Shown here: one piece after another, positions 1 through 8,422 of the stretch | How positions within the stretch are numbered: position 1 is the first letter of the stretch | Layout: each line of letters begins with the position of its first letter | Source of the DNA: Aquabacterium sp. OR-4 | Lineage (GTDB): Bacteria > Pseudomonadota > Gammaproteobacteria > Burkholderiales > Burkholderiaceae_C | Assembly: GCF_025290835.2 (NCBI RefSeq) | Contig: NZ_JAOCQD020000001.1 | Span: 1,736,001 to 1,800,000 of the forward strand | Length of the DNA: 64,000 nucleotides | Reading direction: 5' to 3' | Notes under the pieces: generated by a model | Databases searched by the model: none | Told to the model about the DNA's origin: nothing | Seen by the model: the letters and a program-made list of their open reading frames with translations, nothing else | Made by a program: the position numbers and the translations under genes

Positions 1-13
1 GCAGCGGCAGGCG

Positions 14-139
14 CTGTCCGGCGGCTGCCATGGATGCTAGAAACGGCCCGGGCGCCCGCGCTGTCGGGCGCCGCCCCCGGGCCTTGTCAGACAGCGCCGA
101 CACGCGCCGCGCCGGCCCGGCATGCGGTCTTGTCCTACA
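14..139 (+). promoter_or_regulatory. Cluster of TTGTCCTACA-type motifs upstream of the metallopeptidase gene
   Basis: Four related ten-base words are seen: CTGTCCGGCG at 14, CTGTCGGGCG at 61, TTGTCAGACA at 84 and TTGTCCTACA at 130. They are 47, 23 and 46 bases apart, so roughly multiples of 23. The last copy ends 56 bases before the ATG at 196. The same motif occurs upstream of several other genes here. No gene is seen in 1-195. Role as promoter element or protein-binding site is inferred from position and recurrence only. Confidence 0.4.
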
Positions 140-195
140 CGCGGGCGCGGCGTGCTGAGCTTGGTGCGGCGGCACCCGGCAGCCAGCATGGCGGC

Positions 196-1428
196 ATGAC
201 GCCGTTTCGATGTACCCAGTGCCAGGCCACGGTGTTTTTCGAGAACACCGAGTGCGTGCAGTGCCATGCCCTGCTCGGCTTCGAGCCCGCCGCCGGCCGC
301 ATGCAGGCCTACCGCGCCGACCCGGCCGCGCCCGCCGATGCCCCGCCACGCTGGCTGCCGGCGCTGGCCGGTGAACCCGCCACGCCCTGCCACAACCGCA
401 TCCGCCACCAGGTGTGCAACTGGATGGTTGACGACGCCGCGCAGGGCCACACGCTGTGCCGCAGCTGCCGCCTCACGCGCACCATCCCCGACCTGGGCGT
501 GCCCGGCCATCTGCAGCGCTGGGCCCGCATCGAGCAGGCCAAGCGCCGCCTGCTGTTCGGGCTGGATCGCCTGGGCCTGCGCCCGCAGCCGCGCCGCACG
601 CCGCCGGGGCCCGCCGGCGCCGGGCTGCCAGACATGGCGCCTGAGACCGCCACATCCGACACCGCCACGCCCGACACCGGCCTGTGCTTCGATCTGCTGG
701 CCGACGCGGCCGATGGCGTGCCGGTGCGCACCGGCCACGACCGCGGCGTGATCACGCTCAACATTGCCGAGGCCGACGACGCGCACCGCGAGGCCGAGCG
801 GGTGCGCCTGGGCGAGCCGCTGCGCACCCTGCTGGGCCACCTGCGCCACGAGGTGGCGCACTACCTGCAGTACCGCTGGATCGACGGTGACGCGCAGCGC
901 AGCGCGCACTGCCGTGCGGTGTTCGGCGACGAGCGCGCCGACTATGCGCAGGCGCTGCAGGCGCACTACCGCCAGGGCCCGGCCGAGGGCTGGGCACAGC
1001 GTCACATCTCGGCCTACGCCAGCGCCCATCCGTGGGAAGACTGGGCCGAGACCTGCGCGCACTGGCTGCTGATCGAGGACGCGGTGCAGACCGCCACCGC
1101 CTGGGGCCTGCAGCTCGACGGCCCGGCCCCGGCCCGGCCCGACGGCCTGCACCCCGGCGAGGCCCGCGACACCGTGGCCCGGGTGCTGCAGCAATGGTTG
1201 CCGGTGGCGCAGTTTCTCAACGCGATGAACCGCAGCATCGGCGTGCACGACAGCTACCCCTTCCTGATGCCCCAGGCGGTGCTGGACAAGCTGGCCGCCG
1301 TGGCCGCCCTGCTGGGCGAGCCGGCGCCTCAGGCCGGCCCCCCAGCCGTGCCGCAGCCCATGCCGCAGCCCGCGATGCCACGCGCGCCGCAGCCCCCGCA
1401 GCCCCCGCAGCCGACTACGCCGGCCTGA
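196..1428 (+). CDS. Putative zinc-binding metallopeptidase with N-terminal zinc ribbon
   Basis: This 410-residue protein matches the family of zinc-ribbon plus metallopeptidase proteins (DUF2248/Peptidase_Mx type). It opens with a zinc ribbon with cysteines at 6, 9, 20 and 23, followed by a second Cys set at 65, 74, 88 and 91. A gluzincin-like HEVAH motif starts at residue 218 and is the probable catalytic zinc site. An acidic and Trp-rich stretch (HPWEDWAET) follows about 55 residues later. The C-terminus is a Pro/Gln-rich tail. The ATG at 196 is chosen because the zinc ribbon starts right after it. An ATG at 34 would add 54 low-complexity residues that look like translated upstream DNA. No signal peptide is seen, so a cytoplasmic enzyme is likely. 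Substrate is unknown. Confidence 0.85.
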   Translation: MTPFRCTQCQATVFFENTECVQCHALLGFEPAAGRMQAYRADPAAPADAPPRWLPALAGEPATPCHNRIRHQVCNWMVDDAAQGHTLCRSCRLTRTIPDLGVPGHLQRWARIEQAKRRLLFGLDRLGLRPQPRRTPPGPAGAGLPDMAPETATSDTATPDTGLCFDLLADAADGVPVRTGHDRGVITLNIAEADDAHREAERVRLGEPLRTLLGHLRHEVAHYLQYRWIDGDAQRSAHCRAVFGDERADYAQALQAHYRQGPAEGWAQRHISAYASAHPWEDWAETCAHWLLIEDAVQTATAWGLQLDGPAPARPDGLHPGEARDTVARVLQQWLPVAQFLNAMNRSIGVHDSYPFLMPQAVLDKLAAVAALLGEPAPQAGPPAVPQPMPQPAMPRAPQPPQPPQPTTPA

Positions 1429-1507
1429 GCGGCTGAAGCCGCCCGCACCGGCCGTGCCGCAGGCCCATGCCATGATTCCCACTGCCCTTCGCTGAAACGA
1501 GCCCCGC

Positions 1508-4420
1508 ATGTTCCGCAACACCGGTCTGGCCATGCTGGATGTGCAGGCCATGTTCAACGCCTCGCCCAACGCCTATGTGGTGATGGACCGCGCGCTGGTG
1601 ATCGTGGGGGCCAACCAGGCCTATCTGACGGTGACCGGCCGCGCCGCGTCCGAGCTGATCGGGCGCGGCCTGTTCGAGGCCTTTCCCAGCGCCCCCGATG
1701 CCGCCCACGGCCAGCAGCTGCGCCAGTCGTTCGCGCGGGTGCTGGCCAGCGGCCTGGCCGACCATGTCGCGCGCATCCACTACCCGATCACCCTGCCCGA
1801 CGGCGGCCTGGGCGAGCAAGTGTGGAGCGCCACCCACATCCCGGTGTGCGACGGCGACGGCCGGGTCACGCACATCCTGCAGCACACCGAGAACATCACC
1901 GACCTCGAGGCCTGGCGCGCCCGCAGCCCGGCCGACGCGCCGGCGGTCACCGCCAGCATCCTGCGCCGCGCCGAGGCCAGCCAGGCCACCATCGCGTCGC
2001 TCAGCAACGAGCTGCAGCTGCTGCGCAGCATCTTCGAACAGGCGCCCGGCTTCACCGCCATCCTGCGCGGCCCGACGCACCAGTTCGAGCTGGTCAACAC
2101 GGCCTACCTGCAACTGGTGGGCCAGCGCGAGCTGATCGGCCGCACCGTGCGCGAGGCCCTGCCCGAGCTCGACGGCCAGGGCCTGCTCGAGCTGCTCGAC
2201 CAGGTGTATGCCGGTGGCCAGGCCCATGTGGGCCGCAACGTGGCCGTGCAGCTGCGCAGCGGTGCCGACGGGCCGCTCGAGGAGCGTTTTGTCGACTTCG
2301 TGTTCCAGCCGATCCGCCAGGCCGATGGCCAGGTGCGCGGCCTGTTCGTGCAGGGCCACGACCTGAGCGCCCAGGTCGCGGCGCAGCGGCGGGCCGACAG
2401 CGCCCAGCGCCAGGCCGACACCGCGCAGCGCCAGGCCGACACCGCGCAGCGCCAGGCTGACACCACCCAGCGCCGCTTCGAGACCCTGGCCCACACCCTG
2501 CCGCTGCATGTGTGGACGGCCCAGCCCGATGGCCGCATCGAGTGGTGCAACGGCCAGGTGCTTGACTACCTGGGCATGCCGCTGGACGAGGCCCTGGCCA
2601 CCGGCTGGCTGGACATCGTGCATCCCGAAGACCGCGCCGTGTCGCAGGCCGCCTGGCGCCGCAGCCTGGACGACGGGCGCGACTACCTGGTCGAGTTTCG
2701 CCTGCGCCACCGCGACGGCGGCTACCGCTGGCACCTGGCCCGCGCCAAGGCGGTGCGCGATGCCGACGGCCGCATCACCCAGTGGGTGGGCTCCAACACC
2801 GACATCCACGACCAGAAGGCCGGCAGCGCGCTGCTGGCCGACCTGAACAATGTGCTGGCCCGCCGCGTGGACGAGCGCACCGCCGAGCTGGTGCGCACCC
2901 AGGACGCCCTGCGCCACAGCCAGCAGCTTGAAGCCATCGGCAGCCTCAGCGGCGGCGTGGCGCACGAGTTCAACAACCTGCTGCAGGTGATCGGCGGCAA
3001 TCTGCAGATGATGGCCCGCGGCAGCCTGCCGGCCGACGACTGGGCCGAGCGCCTGGGCCAGGCCCTGGCCGGCGTGCAGCGCGGCGCCGACCTGTCGCGC
3101 CAGCTGCTGGCCTATGGCCGGCGCCAGCCGCTGCAGCCCGAGGTGGTGCGGCTCGACGCGCTGCTGCACGGCCTGCACGGCCTGCTGGGGCAGACGCTGG
3201 GCGAGCAGGTGCAGATCCACACCGTGGTGGCCGACGCGCTGTGGCCCACCCTGGTGGACCCGGCCAACCTCGAGACCGTGCTGCTGAACCTGGCACTCAA
3301 TGCACGCGACGCCATGGCCGGCAATGGCCGCCTGACCATCGAGGCCTCGAACGCGGTGCTCGACGAGGCCTATGCCCAGGCCGTGCCCGAGGTGCAGGCC
3401 GGCGACTACGTGCTGATCGCCGTGAGCGACAGCGGCCATGGCATGAGCGAGGCGGTGCAGGAGCGCGCCTTCGAGCCCTTCTTCACCACCAAGCCGCGTG
3501 GCAAGGGCAGCGGCCTGGGCCTGTCGATGGTGTTCGGCTTTGCCAAGCAGAGCGGTGGCCATGTCAAGCTGTACTCCGAGCTGGGCCATGGCACGACGGT
3601 GCGCCTGTACCTGCCGCGCAGCAACGCCTCGGCGCCCTCGGCACCGCAACCGCGCCCACCCGCGCCGGCGCCCGACGCCGCGCCCGCGCGCCGCGGCCGC
3701 GTATTGGTGGTCGAGGACGACGACGCGGTGCGCGACACGGTGGTGGCCATGCTGCGCCTGCTGGGCCACGAGGTGACCGCCGCGCGCGACGGCAGCAGCG
3801 CCCTGCAGGTGATCGACAGCGCGCAGCCGATCGACCTGCTGTTCACCGATGTGGTGATGCCGGGCCCGGTGTCCAGCACCGAGCTGGCGCGCCAGGCGCA
3901 GCTGGCACGGCCCGGCCTGCGGGTCTTGTTCACCTCGGGCTACACCGAGAACGCGCTGCTGCACGGCGGGCGCATCGACGCCGGCCTGCAGCTGCTCAGC
4001 AAGCCCTACACCCGCGAGGCCCTGGCGCGCAAGCTCGACCAGCTGCTCTCGCCCGCCGGCATCGCGGCGCAGCGCCATGTGCTGCTGTGCGAGGACGACG
4101 AGCTGGTGCGCGACTCGCTGACCGAGCTGCTCACCGGCATGGGCTGCTCAGTCAGCGCCTGCGGCTCGCTGGCCGAGGCGCGCAGCGCGCTGGCGGTGCA
4201 GACACCCGACCTGCTGATCACCGACCTGGCCCTGCCCGATGGCCAGGGCCTGGATCTGGCCCGCGAGGCCCGTGCGCTGTCGGCGCGCATGCTGATCGCG
4301 GTGGCCAGCGGGCGCGGCGGCCGCGAGGCAGCGGCCCAGGTGCGCGACGCGCTGCACCTCGACAAACCCTTCGGCATCGACGATCTGGAAGACCTGCTGG
4401 CCCGCATGGCCACGGGCTGA
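1508..4420 (+). CDS. Triple-PAS hybrid sensor histidine kinase with two receiver domains
   Basis: The 970-residue soluble protein carries PAS domains at about 5-125, 165-295 and 325-440, then a HisKA dimerisation domain with phospho-accepting His486 (context VAHEFNNLLQ). The HATPase domain has an N box (ALNARDAM), a DSGHGM G1 box and a GKGSGLGLS G2 box. Two receivers follow, with phospho-acceptors Asp781 (TDVVMP) and Asp906 (TDLALP). There is no transmembrane segment, so it should sense a cytoplasmic or diffusible signal. Between PAS2 and PAS3 a four-fold heptad repeat (residues 296-323) probably extends the signalling helix. The gene starts 79 bases after the metallopeptidase. No cognate output gene is adjacent except the convergent diguanylate cyclase, so pairing with it is only a guess. 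Confidence 0.92.
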   Translation: MFRNTGLAMLDVQAMFNASPNAYVVMDRALVIVGANQAYLTVTGRAASELIGRGLFEAFPSAPDAAHGQQLRQSFARVLASGLADHVARIHYPITLPDGGLGEQVWSATHIPVCDGDGRVTHILQHTENITDLEAWRARSPADAPAVTASILRRAEASQATIASLSNELQLLRSIFEQAPGFTAILRGPTHQFELVNTAYLQLVGQRELIGRTVREALPELDGQGLLELLDQVYAGGQAHVGRNVAVQLRSGADGPLEERFVDFVFQPIRQADGQVRGLFVQGHDLSAQVAAQRRADSAQRQADTAQRQADTAQRQADTTQRRFETLAHTLPLHVWTAQPDGRIEWCNGQVLDYLGMPLDEALATGWLDIVHPEDRAVSQAAWRRSLDDGRDYLVEFRLRHRDGGYRWHLARAKAVRDADGRITQWVGSNTDIHDQKAGSALLADLNNVLARRVDERTAELVRTQDALRHSQQLEAIGSLSGGVAHEFNNLLQVIGGNLQMMARGSLPADDWAERLGQALAGVQRGADLSRQLLAYGRRQPLQPEVVRLDALLHGLHGLLGQTLGEQVQIHTVVADALWPTLVDPANLETVLLNLALNARDAMAGNGRLTIEASNAVLDEAYAQAVPEVQAGDYVLIAVSDSGHGMSEAVQERAFEPFFTTKPRGKGSGLGLSMVFGFAKQSGGHVKLYSELGHGTTVRLYLPRSNASAPSAPQPRPPAPAPDAAPARRGRVLVVEDDDAVRDTVVAMLRLLGHEVTAARDGSSALQVIDSAQPIDLLFTDVVMPGPVSSTELARQAQLARPGLRVLFTSGYTENALLHGGRIDAGLQLLSKPYTREALARKLDQLLSPAGIAAQRHVLLCEDDELVRDSLTELLTGMGCSVSACGSLAEARSALAVQTPDLLITDLALPDGQGLDLAREARALSARMLIAVASGRGGREAAAQVRDALHLDKPFGIDDLEDLLARMATG
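2393..2476 (+). repeat. Four tandem 21-bp units encoding an exact heptad repeat
   Basis: Units at 2393, 2414, 2435 and 2456 encode ADSAQRQ, ADTAQRQ, ADTAQRQ and ADTTQRR. The second and third are identical at the DNA level. A 21-bp unit equals one coiled-coil heptad, so gain or loss of a copy would keep both reading frame and helix register between PAS2 and PAS3 of the kinase. Confidence 0.9.
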
Positions 4421-4503
4421 CGCCTGCGTTGGCAGTGGCGGTGGCCCGCGCGCCGCTCGGTCTGAGGCCCGCGGCGGCAGCGCCCGCGCGGCCGGCACGC
4501 CGC

Positions 4504-5562
4504 TCAATGTGGCTGCAAGGCCCGCGCCATCACGCTCAGGCGCGACATGGGCGCGGCGGCGGCTCGCCGGTGCGCGGCCTCGGTGGGCTCAGGCGCCGGC
4601 TGGCGCGCCAGGCTGCGCCAGGCCACGCCATCGCGGCCGTGGCGCTTGACGTCGTACAGCGCCGCATCGGCACAGGCCAGCAGCGCGGCCGCGCCGGGAT
4701 CGCCCGCACCGGGGGCCCAGGCCGAGACGCCGATCGACACGCTGACCCGCGGGCCGGCGCCACGGCCGCCGTGCGGCAGGGCCTGGTCGGCCACCGCGCG
4801 CTGCAGCAGATCGGCCACCACCAGGGCGCCGCGGCCATCGGTCTCGGACAGCAGCACCGCGAATTCTTCGCCGCCAAAGCGGCCCACCAGATCGGTCGGC
4901 CGGCGCACCGCCTGGCGCAGCAGCTGGGCCACCTGGCGCAGGCAGTCGTCGCCGGCCAGATGGCCGTGGCGGTCGTTGTAGGCCTTGAAGAAATCCAGGT
5001 CGACCATCAGCAGCGCCAGCGGGCGCTGCAGGCGCTGGGCGCGGCGCCATTCGCGCTGCAGCACCGCATCCAGCTGGCGGCGGTTGGCCAGGCCGGTCAG
5101 CGCATCGAACTGCGCGCTTTGCCGCCAGTAGCTGGCGCTGCGCAGCAGCTCGAGCGTGGCGCGCACCCGCGCCGCCACCAGCGCCGGCGTGGCCTGGCGC
5201 GGCAGGCAGGCCACCGCGCCGAGGTCCAGCGCGGCGATCTCGGCACGTTCGTCGGCCTGCGACAGCATCACCATCAGCGGCACCTGGGCCAGGGCGTCCT
5301 CGTCCAGGCAGCGCTGGCGCAGCACGGCCAGATCGGCCTCGGGCAAGGTGTCGCTCACCAGCAGCAGCTCGGGCCGCTCCAGCGCGGCGGCGGCCAGGCC
5401 ATCGGTCAGGCCCGAGGCCAGGCGCACCCGCGCCAGGGCCGACAGCGCCCGCACCATGCCGATGGCCCGGCGCGGATCGGGCTCGATCAGCAGCACCGGG
5501 CCGGGCGCGGCGGCCCAGTCGGGCGGCGTTTCGTCGGTCGATCCATCGGTCAGTCGGGCCAT
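4504..5562 (-). CDS. Receiver-GGDEF diguanylate cyclase (PleD-like arrangement)
   Basis: The 352-residue protein has an N-terminal receiver-like domain (about 20-135), with a probable phospho-acceptor Asp71 in LLLVSDTLPE, and a C-terminal GGDEF domain whose active-site motif is GGEEF at 230-234. An RxxD inhibitory site (Arg221-Asp224) sits exactly five residues before GGEEF, so product inhibition by c-di-GMP is expected. It should make c-di-GMP from two GTP, probably under phosphorylation control. The start at 5562 is favoured by a GGAGA Shine-Dalgarno six bases upstream; a start at 5580 is also possible. A much longer in-frame extension to 6738 is translated intergenic and antisense DNA. It converges on the hybrid kinase, whose stop lies 83 bases away. 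Confidence 0.92.
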   Translation of the reverse strand: MARLTDGSTDETPPDWAAAPGPVLLIEPDPRRAIGMVRALSALARVRLASGLTDGLAAAALERPELLLVSDTLPEADLAVLRQRCLDEDALAQVPLMVMLSQADERAEIAALDLGAVACLPRQATPALVAARVRATLELLRSASYWRQSAQFDALTGLANRRQLDAVLQREWRRAQRLQRPLALLMVDLDFFKAYNDRHGHLAGDDCLRQVAQLLRQAVRRPTDLVGRFGGEEFAVLLSETDGRGALVVADLLQRAVADQALPHGGRGAGPRVSVSIGVSAWAPGAGDPGAAALLACADAALYDVKRHGRDGVAWRSLARQPAPEPTEAAHRRAAAAPMSRLSVMARALQPH

Positions 5563-5935
5563 GTCAAATCTCCGTGTCATCCGGCGTCGGGCGCGGCGGC
5601 GGCGGTGTTCAGGCTGCCGCCACAGCGCAGCGGCGGCCAGCGTGGCAAAGCGGCCTGAGGCTGCTGGATGGCCCGAGCTTGCGCCGCAGCCCGCACAGCG
5701 TCTGTCGGACAACGCCGCATCGCACCCCGGCCGTGGGCCGCGGCGGCGGCGATGGTGGACGCGGGGCCCGGGTGCACGAGGGCATGCGGACATGCGGGCA
5801 TGAGGGCACGGGGGCATGCGGGCATGACGGCGCGGGCGGCTGGCCCAACAGCGTGCCAGGCCGGGCGCTTGTCCTACACCAGGCAGACACACTGGCCTGC
5901 ACCACCTGTCACGTGGCGCCGCCAAGATCTGCGGC
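5563..5935. other. 373-bp intergenic region with repeats and two motif copies
   Basis: No convincing gene is seen. The region holds CTGTCGGACA at 5702-5711, the octamer array at 5780-5827 and TTGTCCTACA at 5869-5878. The last lies 57 bases before the start at 5936, almost the same distance as in front of the metallopeptidase gene. Divergent promoters for the cyclase (minus) and the hypothetical gene (plus) should lie here. Confidence 0.55.
5780..5827. repeat. Six tandem 8-bp units, consensus GGGCATGM
   Basis: Units start at 5780, 5788, 5796, 5804, 5812 and 5820: GGGCATGC, GGACATGC, GGGCATGA, GGGCACGG, GGGCATGC, GGGCATGA. Several contain the palindrome GCATGC. The 8-bp period is not a codon multiple, which agrees with the tract being non-coding. 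Confidence 0.9.
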
Positions 5936-6481
5936 ATGCTGATGCCCTGCCCCCCGCTGCGCCGTGCCGCAGGCCGCCGTGACCTGCACGACGCCCTGCC
6001 CCACGCGCTGCCCCACGCGCTGCCCCACGCCCTGCCCAACACCTTGGCCGACACCTTGCCCGCTGCCGAGAACGCCGACCACCCGAGCCACGCCGTGCCG
6101 GCCCAACCCGGCCTGCCGGCCGTGGCCACGCTGCCGCTGCACGACGACGGCAGCGTGGCGGGCGAGCTCGACATCGTGTTCAGCACCCACCTCACCCTGG
6201 TGGTGCAGGCGCGGCTGGAGTTCGACGGTGCCGCTGCCGCGCAGGCGGTTGACCTGGTGGTGCCGCGCTCGCAGTGCCGCCAGGGCCGGCCGCTGCTGCC
6301 GGCCCTGCTCGAGGCCGCCCAGGCCGCGCTGGCCCGCGTGGCCGGCGCCGGCCGCGGCCCCGCACTGGCGCCGCGCGCCCTGCGCGCCCAGGTGGCCGGC
6401 CAGTGGCACGCCTTGTGGGCCGCCGCCTGCAGCGCCGCCGACCCCCAGCCCGGTGCCGGCCTTGCGCTGCAGGCCGCCTGA
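5936..6481 (+). CDS. Hypothetical protein with N-terminal ALPH repeats
   Basis: I do not recognise this 181-residue protein. Its N-terminus carries a 12-bp, four-residue repeat (ALPH, ALPH, ALPH, then ALPN, TLAD, TLPA) at about residues 20-44. After that the sequence looks like a folded alpha/beta protein, with a run of hydrophobic strands (ELDIVFSTHLTLVVQARLEF) and a helix-rich end. No signal peptide or membrane helix is clear. A second ATG at 5942 is equally possible; neither has a strong ribosome-binding site. The esterase gene follows 97 bases later on the same strand. Confidence 0.6.
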   Translation: MLMPCPPLRRAAGRRDLHDALPHALPHALPHALPNTLADTLPAAENADHPSHAVPAQPGLPAVATLPLHDDGSVAGELDIVFSTHLTLVVQARLEFDGAAAAQAVDLVVPRSQCRQGRPLLPALLEAAQAALARVAGAGRGPALAPRALRAQVAGQWHALWAAACSAADPQPGAGLALQAA

Positions 6482-6578
6482 GCGCGCCCGCGCGCTGGCC
6501 GCGCCGATGCGGCCAGCGCACCGGCCGGCTGACCCGGCACCGCCCGCCCGGCGCGTGCATCGGCGGGGCTGCTGAGGC

Positions 6579-7718
6579 ATGGCCAAGCGCCGTTCGCGCC
6601 GCAGCCCGGCCGCCACCAGCCTGGGCGCCGCCGCCGTGCTGGGGCGCAGCGGCCTGGCCATGGCCCAGCAGCTGCGCCGGGCCTCCAGCGCGGCATTGAA
6701 ACCCTGGCTGAAGGGCTGGCAGGACGGGCTCGACGCACGCCGCGACAAATGGCTGCACGACCACCGCCCGCCCCCCGCCAGCGGCCAGTGGGTGCGCGGC
6801 GTGGCGGCGGTGGCCGCCGGGCTGCGGCAGTTTCAGCTGTACCTGCCGGCCGGCCGACCGCCCGCCGGGGCCTGGCCGCTGATGGTGATGCTGCACGGCT
6901 GCCAGCAGGACGCCGCCACCTTTGCCCACAGCACCCGCATGCACCGCCTGGCCGACCGCGAGGCCTTTGCCGTGCTCTACCTGCAGCAAGACCGCCATGC
7001 CAATGCGCAGGGCTGCTGGAACTGGTTTGCCGTGCGCAATGGCCGTGCGGCGCAAGAGGCCCGCCTGGTGCTGGCCGCCATCGACCAGGCCTGCCTGCTG
7101 CACGGCGTGGACCGCGAGCGCGTGGCCGTGGCCGGGCTCTCGGCCGGCGCCGGCCTGGCCGCGCTGCTGGCCCAGCAGCATGGCGAGCGCTTTCGCGCGG
7201 TGATCATGCACAGCGGCGTGCCGCCAGGCCTGACCCACGATGCACGCGGCGCGCTGGCCGCCATGCAGGGCCGCGCGCCCGGCGGCGCGGCGCCGGCCGC
7301 GGCCGTGGCGCCCGGCGCCGGATCATCCGGTCTGGCAGCGGGTCTGATGCCTGGCCTGGCGCCCGGCGCCAGCCCGCGGGCCGAGCCGGCCTGGCCGCCG
7401 CTGCTGGTGATCCATGGCGACCGCGACACCGTGGTCTCGCCACGCAATGCCCAGCAGGCGGTGGCGCAGTGGGCGGTGGCCGGCCAGGGCCGGGCCCTGG
7501 CCACCCGGCAGCAGCAGCGCGGCAAGCGCCTGCCGATGGCCGTGACCCGCTGGGTGCGACGCGGCGGTGCCGACGTGGCCACGCTGGTGCTGGTGCAGGG
7601 CCTGGGCCATGCCTGGAGCGGTGGTGTGGCCAGCCTGCCCTTTGGCGAGCCCGGCGGCCCCGATGCCAGCACCCTGGCCTGGCGCTTTGCCCAGCGCCAG
7701 TGGCGGCACGGGGGCTGA
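6579..7718 (+). CDS. PHB-depolymerase-family alpha/beta hydrolase (esterase)
   Basis: This 379-residue enzyme matches the LpqC/poly(3-hydroxybutyrate) depolymerase esterase family. An oxyanion-region motif MLHGCQQDA is at 104-112, the lipase box GLSAG gives nucleophile Ser188, the likely acid is in HGDRDTVVSP (Asp283) and the catalytic His344 is in GLGHAWSGG. The N-terminus is basic with a modest hydrophobic stretch rather than a clear signal peptide, so it may act on intracellular polymer or oligomers. A Gly/Ala/Pro-rich insert (about 230-265) precedes the acid. A GAGG Shine-Dalgarno lies just before the ATG. True PHB activity is inferred from the family; a general short-chain esterase cannot be excluded. 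Confidence 0.85.
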   Translation: MAKRRSRRSPAATSLGAAAVLGRSGLAMAQQLRRASSAALKPWLKGWQDGLDARRDKWLHDHRPPPASGQWVRGVAAVAAGLRQFQLYLPAGRPPAGAWPLMVMLHGCQQDAATFAHSTRMHRLADREAFAVLYLQQDRHANAQGCWNWFAVRNGRAAQEARLVLAAIDQACLLHGVDRERVAVAGLSAGAGLAALLAQQHGERFRAVIMHSGVPPGLTHDARGALAAMQGRAPGGAAPAAAVAPGAGSSGLAAGLMPGLAPGASPRAEPAWPPLLVIHGDRDTVVSPRNAQQAVAQWAVAGQGRALATRQQQRGKRLPMAVTRWVRRGGADVATLVLVQGLGHAWSGGVASLPFGEPGGPDASTLAWRFAQRQWRHGG

Positions 7719-7720
7719 GT

Positions 7721-8422
7721 TCAGCGCGGCTGGCGCCAGGCCGGCAGCCGCTCCAGCAGCGGCACGGCCAGCGCCAGCCACAGCGCGCCCAGCGCCCAGG
7801 CAGCCAGCACGTCGCTGGGGTAGTGCACGCCCAGCAGCACGCGGCTGATGCCCACGCCCAGGGCCAGCGCGGCCGCCGGCAGCAGCACCCAGGCCGGTCG
7901 CAGCGGCGCAACCGCCGCCGCTGGCCGCGCCACCGCCACCGCATCGGCAAGCGCATCGGCAAGCGCGTCGGCACGCGTGTCGGCAAGCGCGTCCGCAGGC
8001 CGCGCCGGTGGCGGCGCCAGGCCTCGCAGCAGCACCCAGGCCAGCAGGCCATAGCCCACCAGGGCCGCGGCGGCATGGCCGCTGGGCAGGCTGCTGCCAC
8101 GCACCACCACCCAGTCGGCCAGCACCGGCCCCAGCGCAGGCCGCGGGCGCAGCGCCAGGTCCTTCAGCGCCCATACGGCCAGGCCCTGCCCGGCCATCAG
8201 CAGGGCCAGCGCCAGCGCCCGCGGCCACTGGCCACGCCACATGAGCCAGGCGCTGGCCGCGGCGATCAGGCCGCCGATCACCCAGCGGTCACCCAGGTGC
8301 GACAGGCCGGCCACGGCCAGCAGCGCCTGCGCCGGCCAGTCGAGCACCAGGGCCCGCGCCGCGGCCAGCAGGTGCAGATCCAGGGCCGGCAGCCAGGCCG
8401 CGGCATCGGGCAGGCCGCTCAT
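7721..8422 (-). CDS. PAP2-family membrane phosphatase, probably an undecaprenyl-diphosphate phosphatase
   Basis: The 233-residue polytopic membrane protein has all three PAP2 signatures: K-x6-RP (Lys87 to Arg94-Pro95), PSGH at 113-116 and SR-x5-H-x3-D (Ser193, Arg194, His200, Asp204). Family members dephosphorylate lipid phosphates such as undecaprenyl diphosphate or phosphatidic derivatives at the membrane. An Ala/Asp repeat (ADALADTRADALADALADA, about 143-161) is inserted in a loop between motifs 2 and 3. Its ATG overlaps the stop of the penicillin-binding protein gene as ATGA, so translation is coupled. That pairing makes lipid-carrier recycling for peptidoglycan synthesis the best guess. 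Confidence 0.88.
   Translation of the reverse strand: MSGLPDAAAWLPALDLHLLAAARALVLDWPAQALLAVAGLSHLGDRWVIGGLIAAASAWLMWRGQWPRALALALLMAGQGLAVWALKDLALRPRPALGPVLADWVVVRGSSLPSGHAAAALVGYGLLAWVLLRGLAPPPARPADALADTRADALADALADAVAVARPAAAVAPLRPAWVLLPAAALALGVGISRVLLGVHYPSDVLAAWALGALWLALAVPLLERLPAWRQPR
7941..8000 (-). repeat. Five 12-bp units in the PAP2 gene
   Basis: Consecutive 12-mers (on the plus strand GCATCGGCAAGC twice, then GCGTCGGCACGC, GTGTCGGCAAGC and GCGTCCGCAGGC) encode the ADAL/ADTR repeats of the loop between the second and third PAP2 motifs. The unit is a codon multiple, so copy-number change keeps the frame. Confidence 0.85.

Noticed and set aside
1415..4078. 887-codon minus-strand frame opposite the triple-PAS kinase
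   Set aside because: No domain, biased composition, and the kinase on the plus strand has all its motifs.
4421..4503. Terminator between the convergent hybrid kinase and cyclase genes
   Set aside because: The gap is rich in GC and can fold in many ways, but no single clean inverted repeat stands out.
5563..6738. N-terminal extension of the diguanylate cyclase reading to 6738
   Set aside because: It runs antisense to the hypothetical and esterase genes and is low complexity; a good ribosome-binding site lies at the start at 5562.
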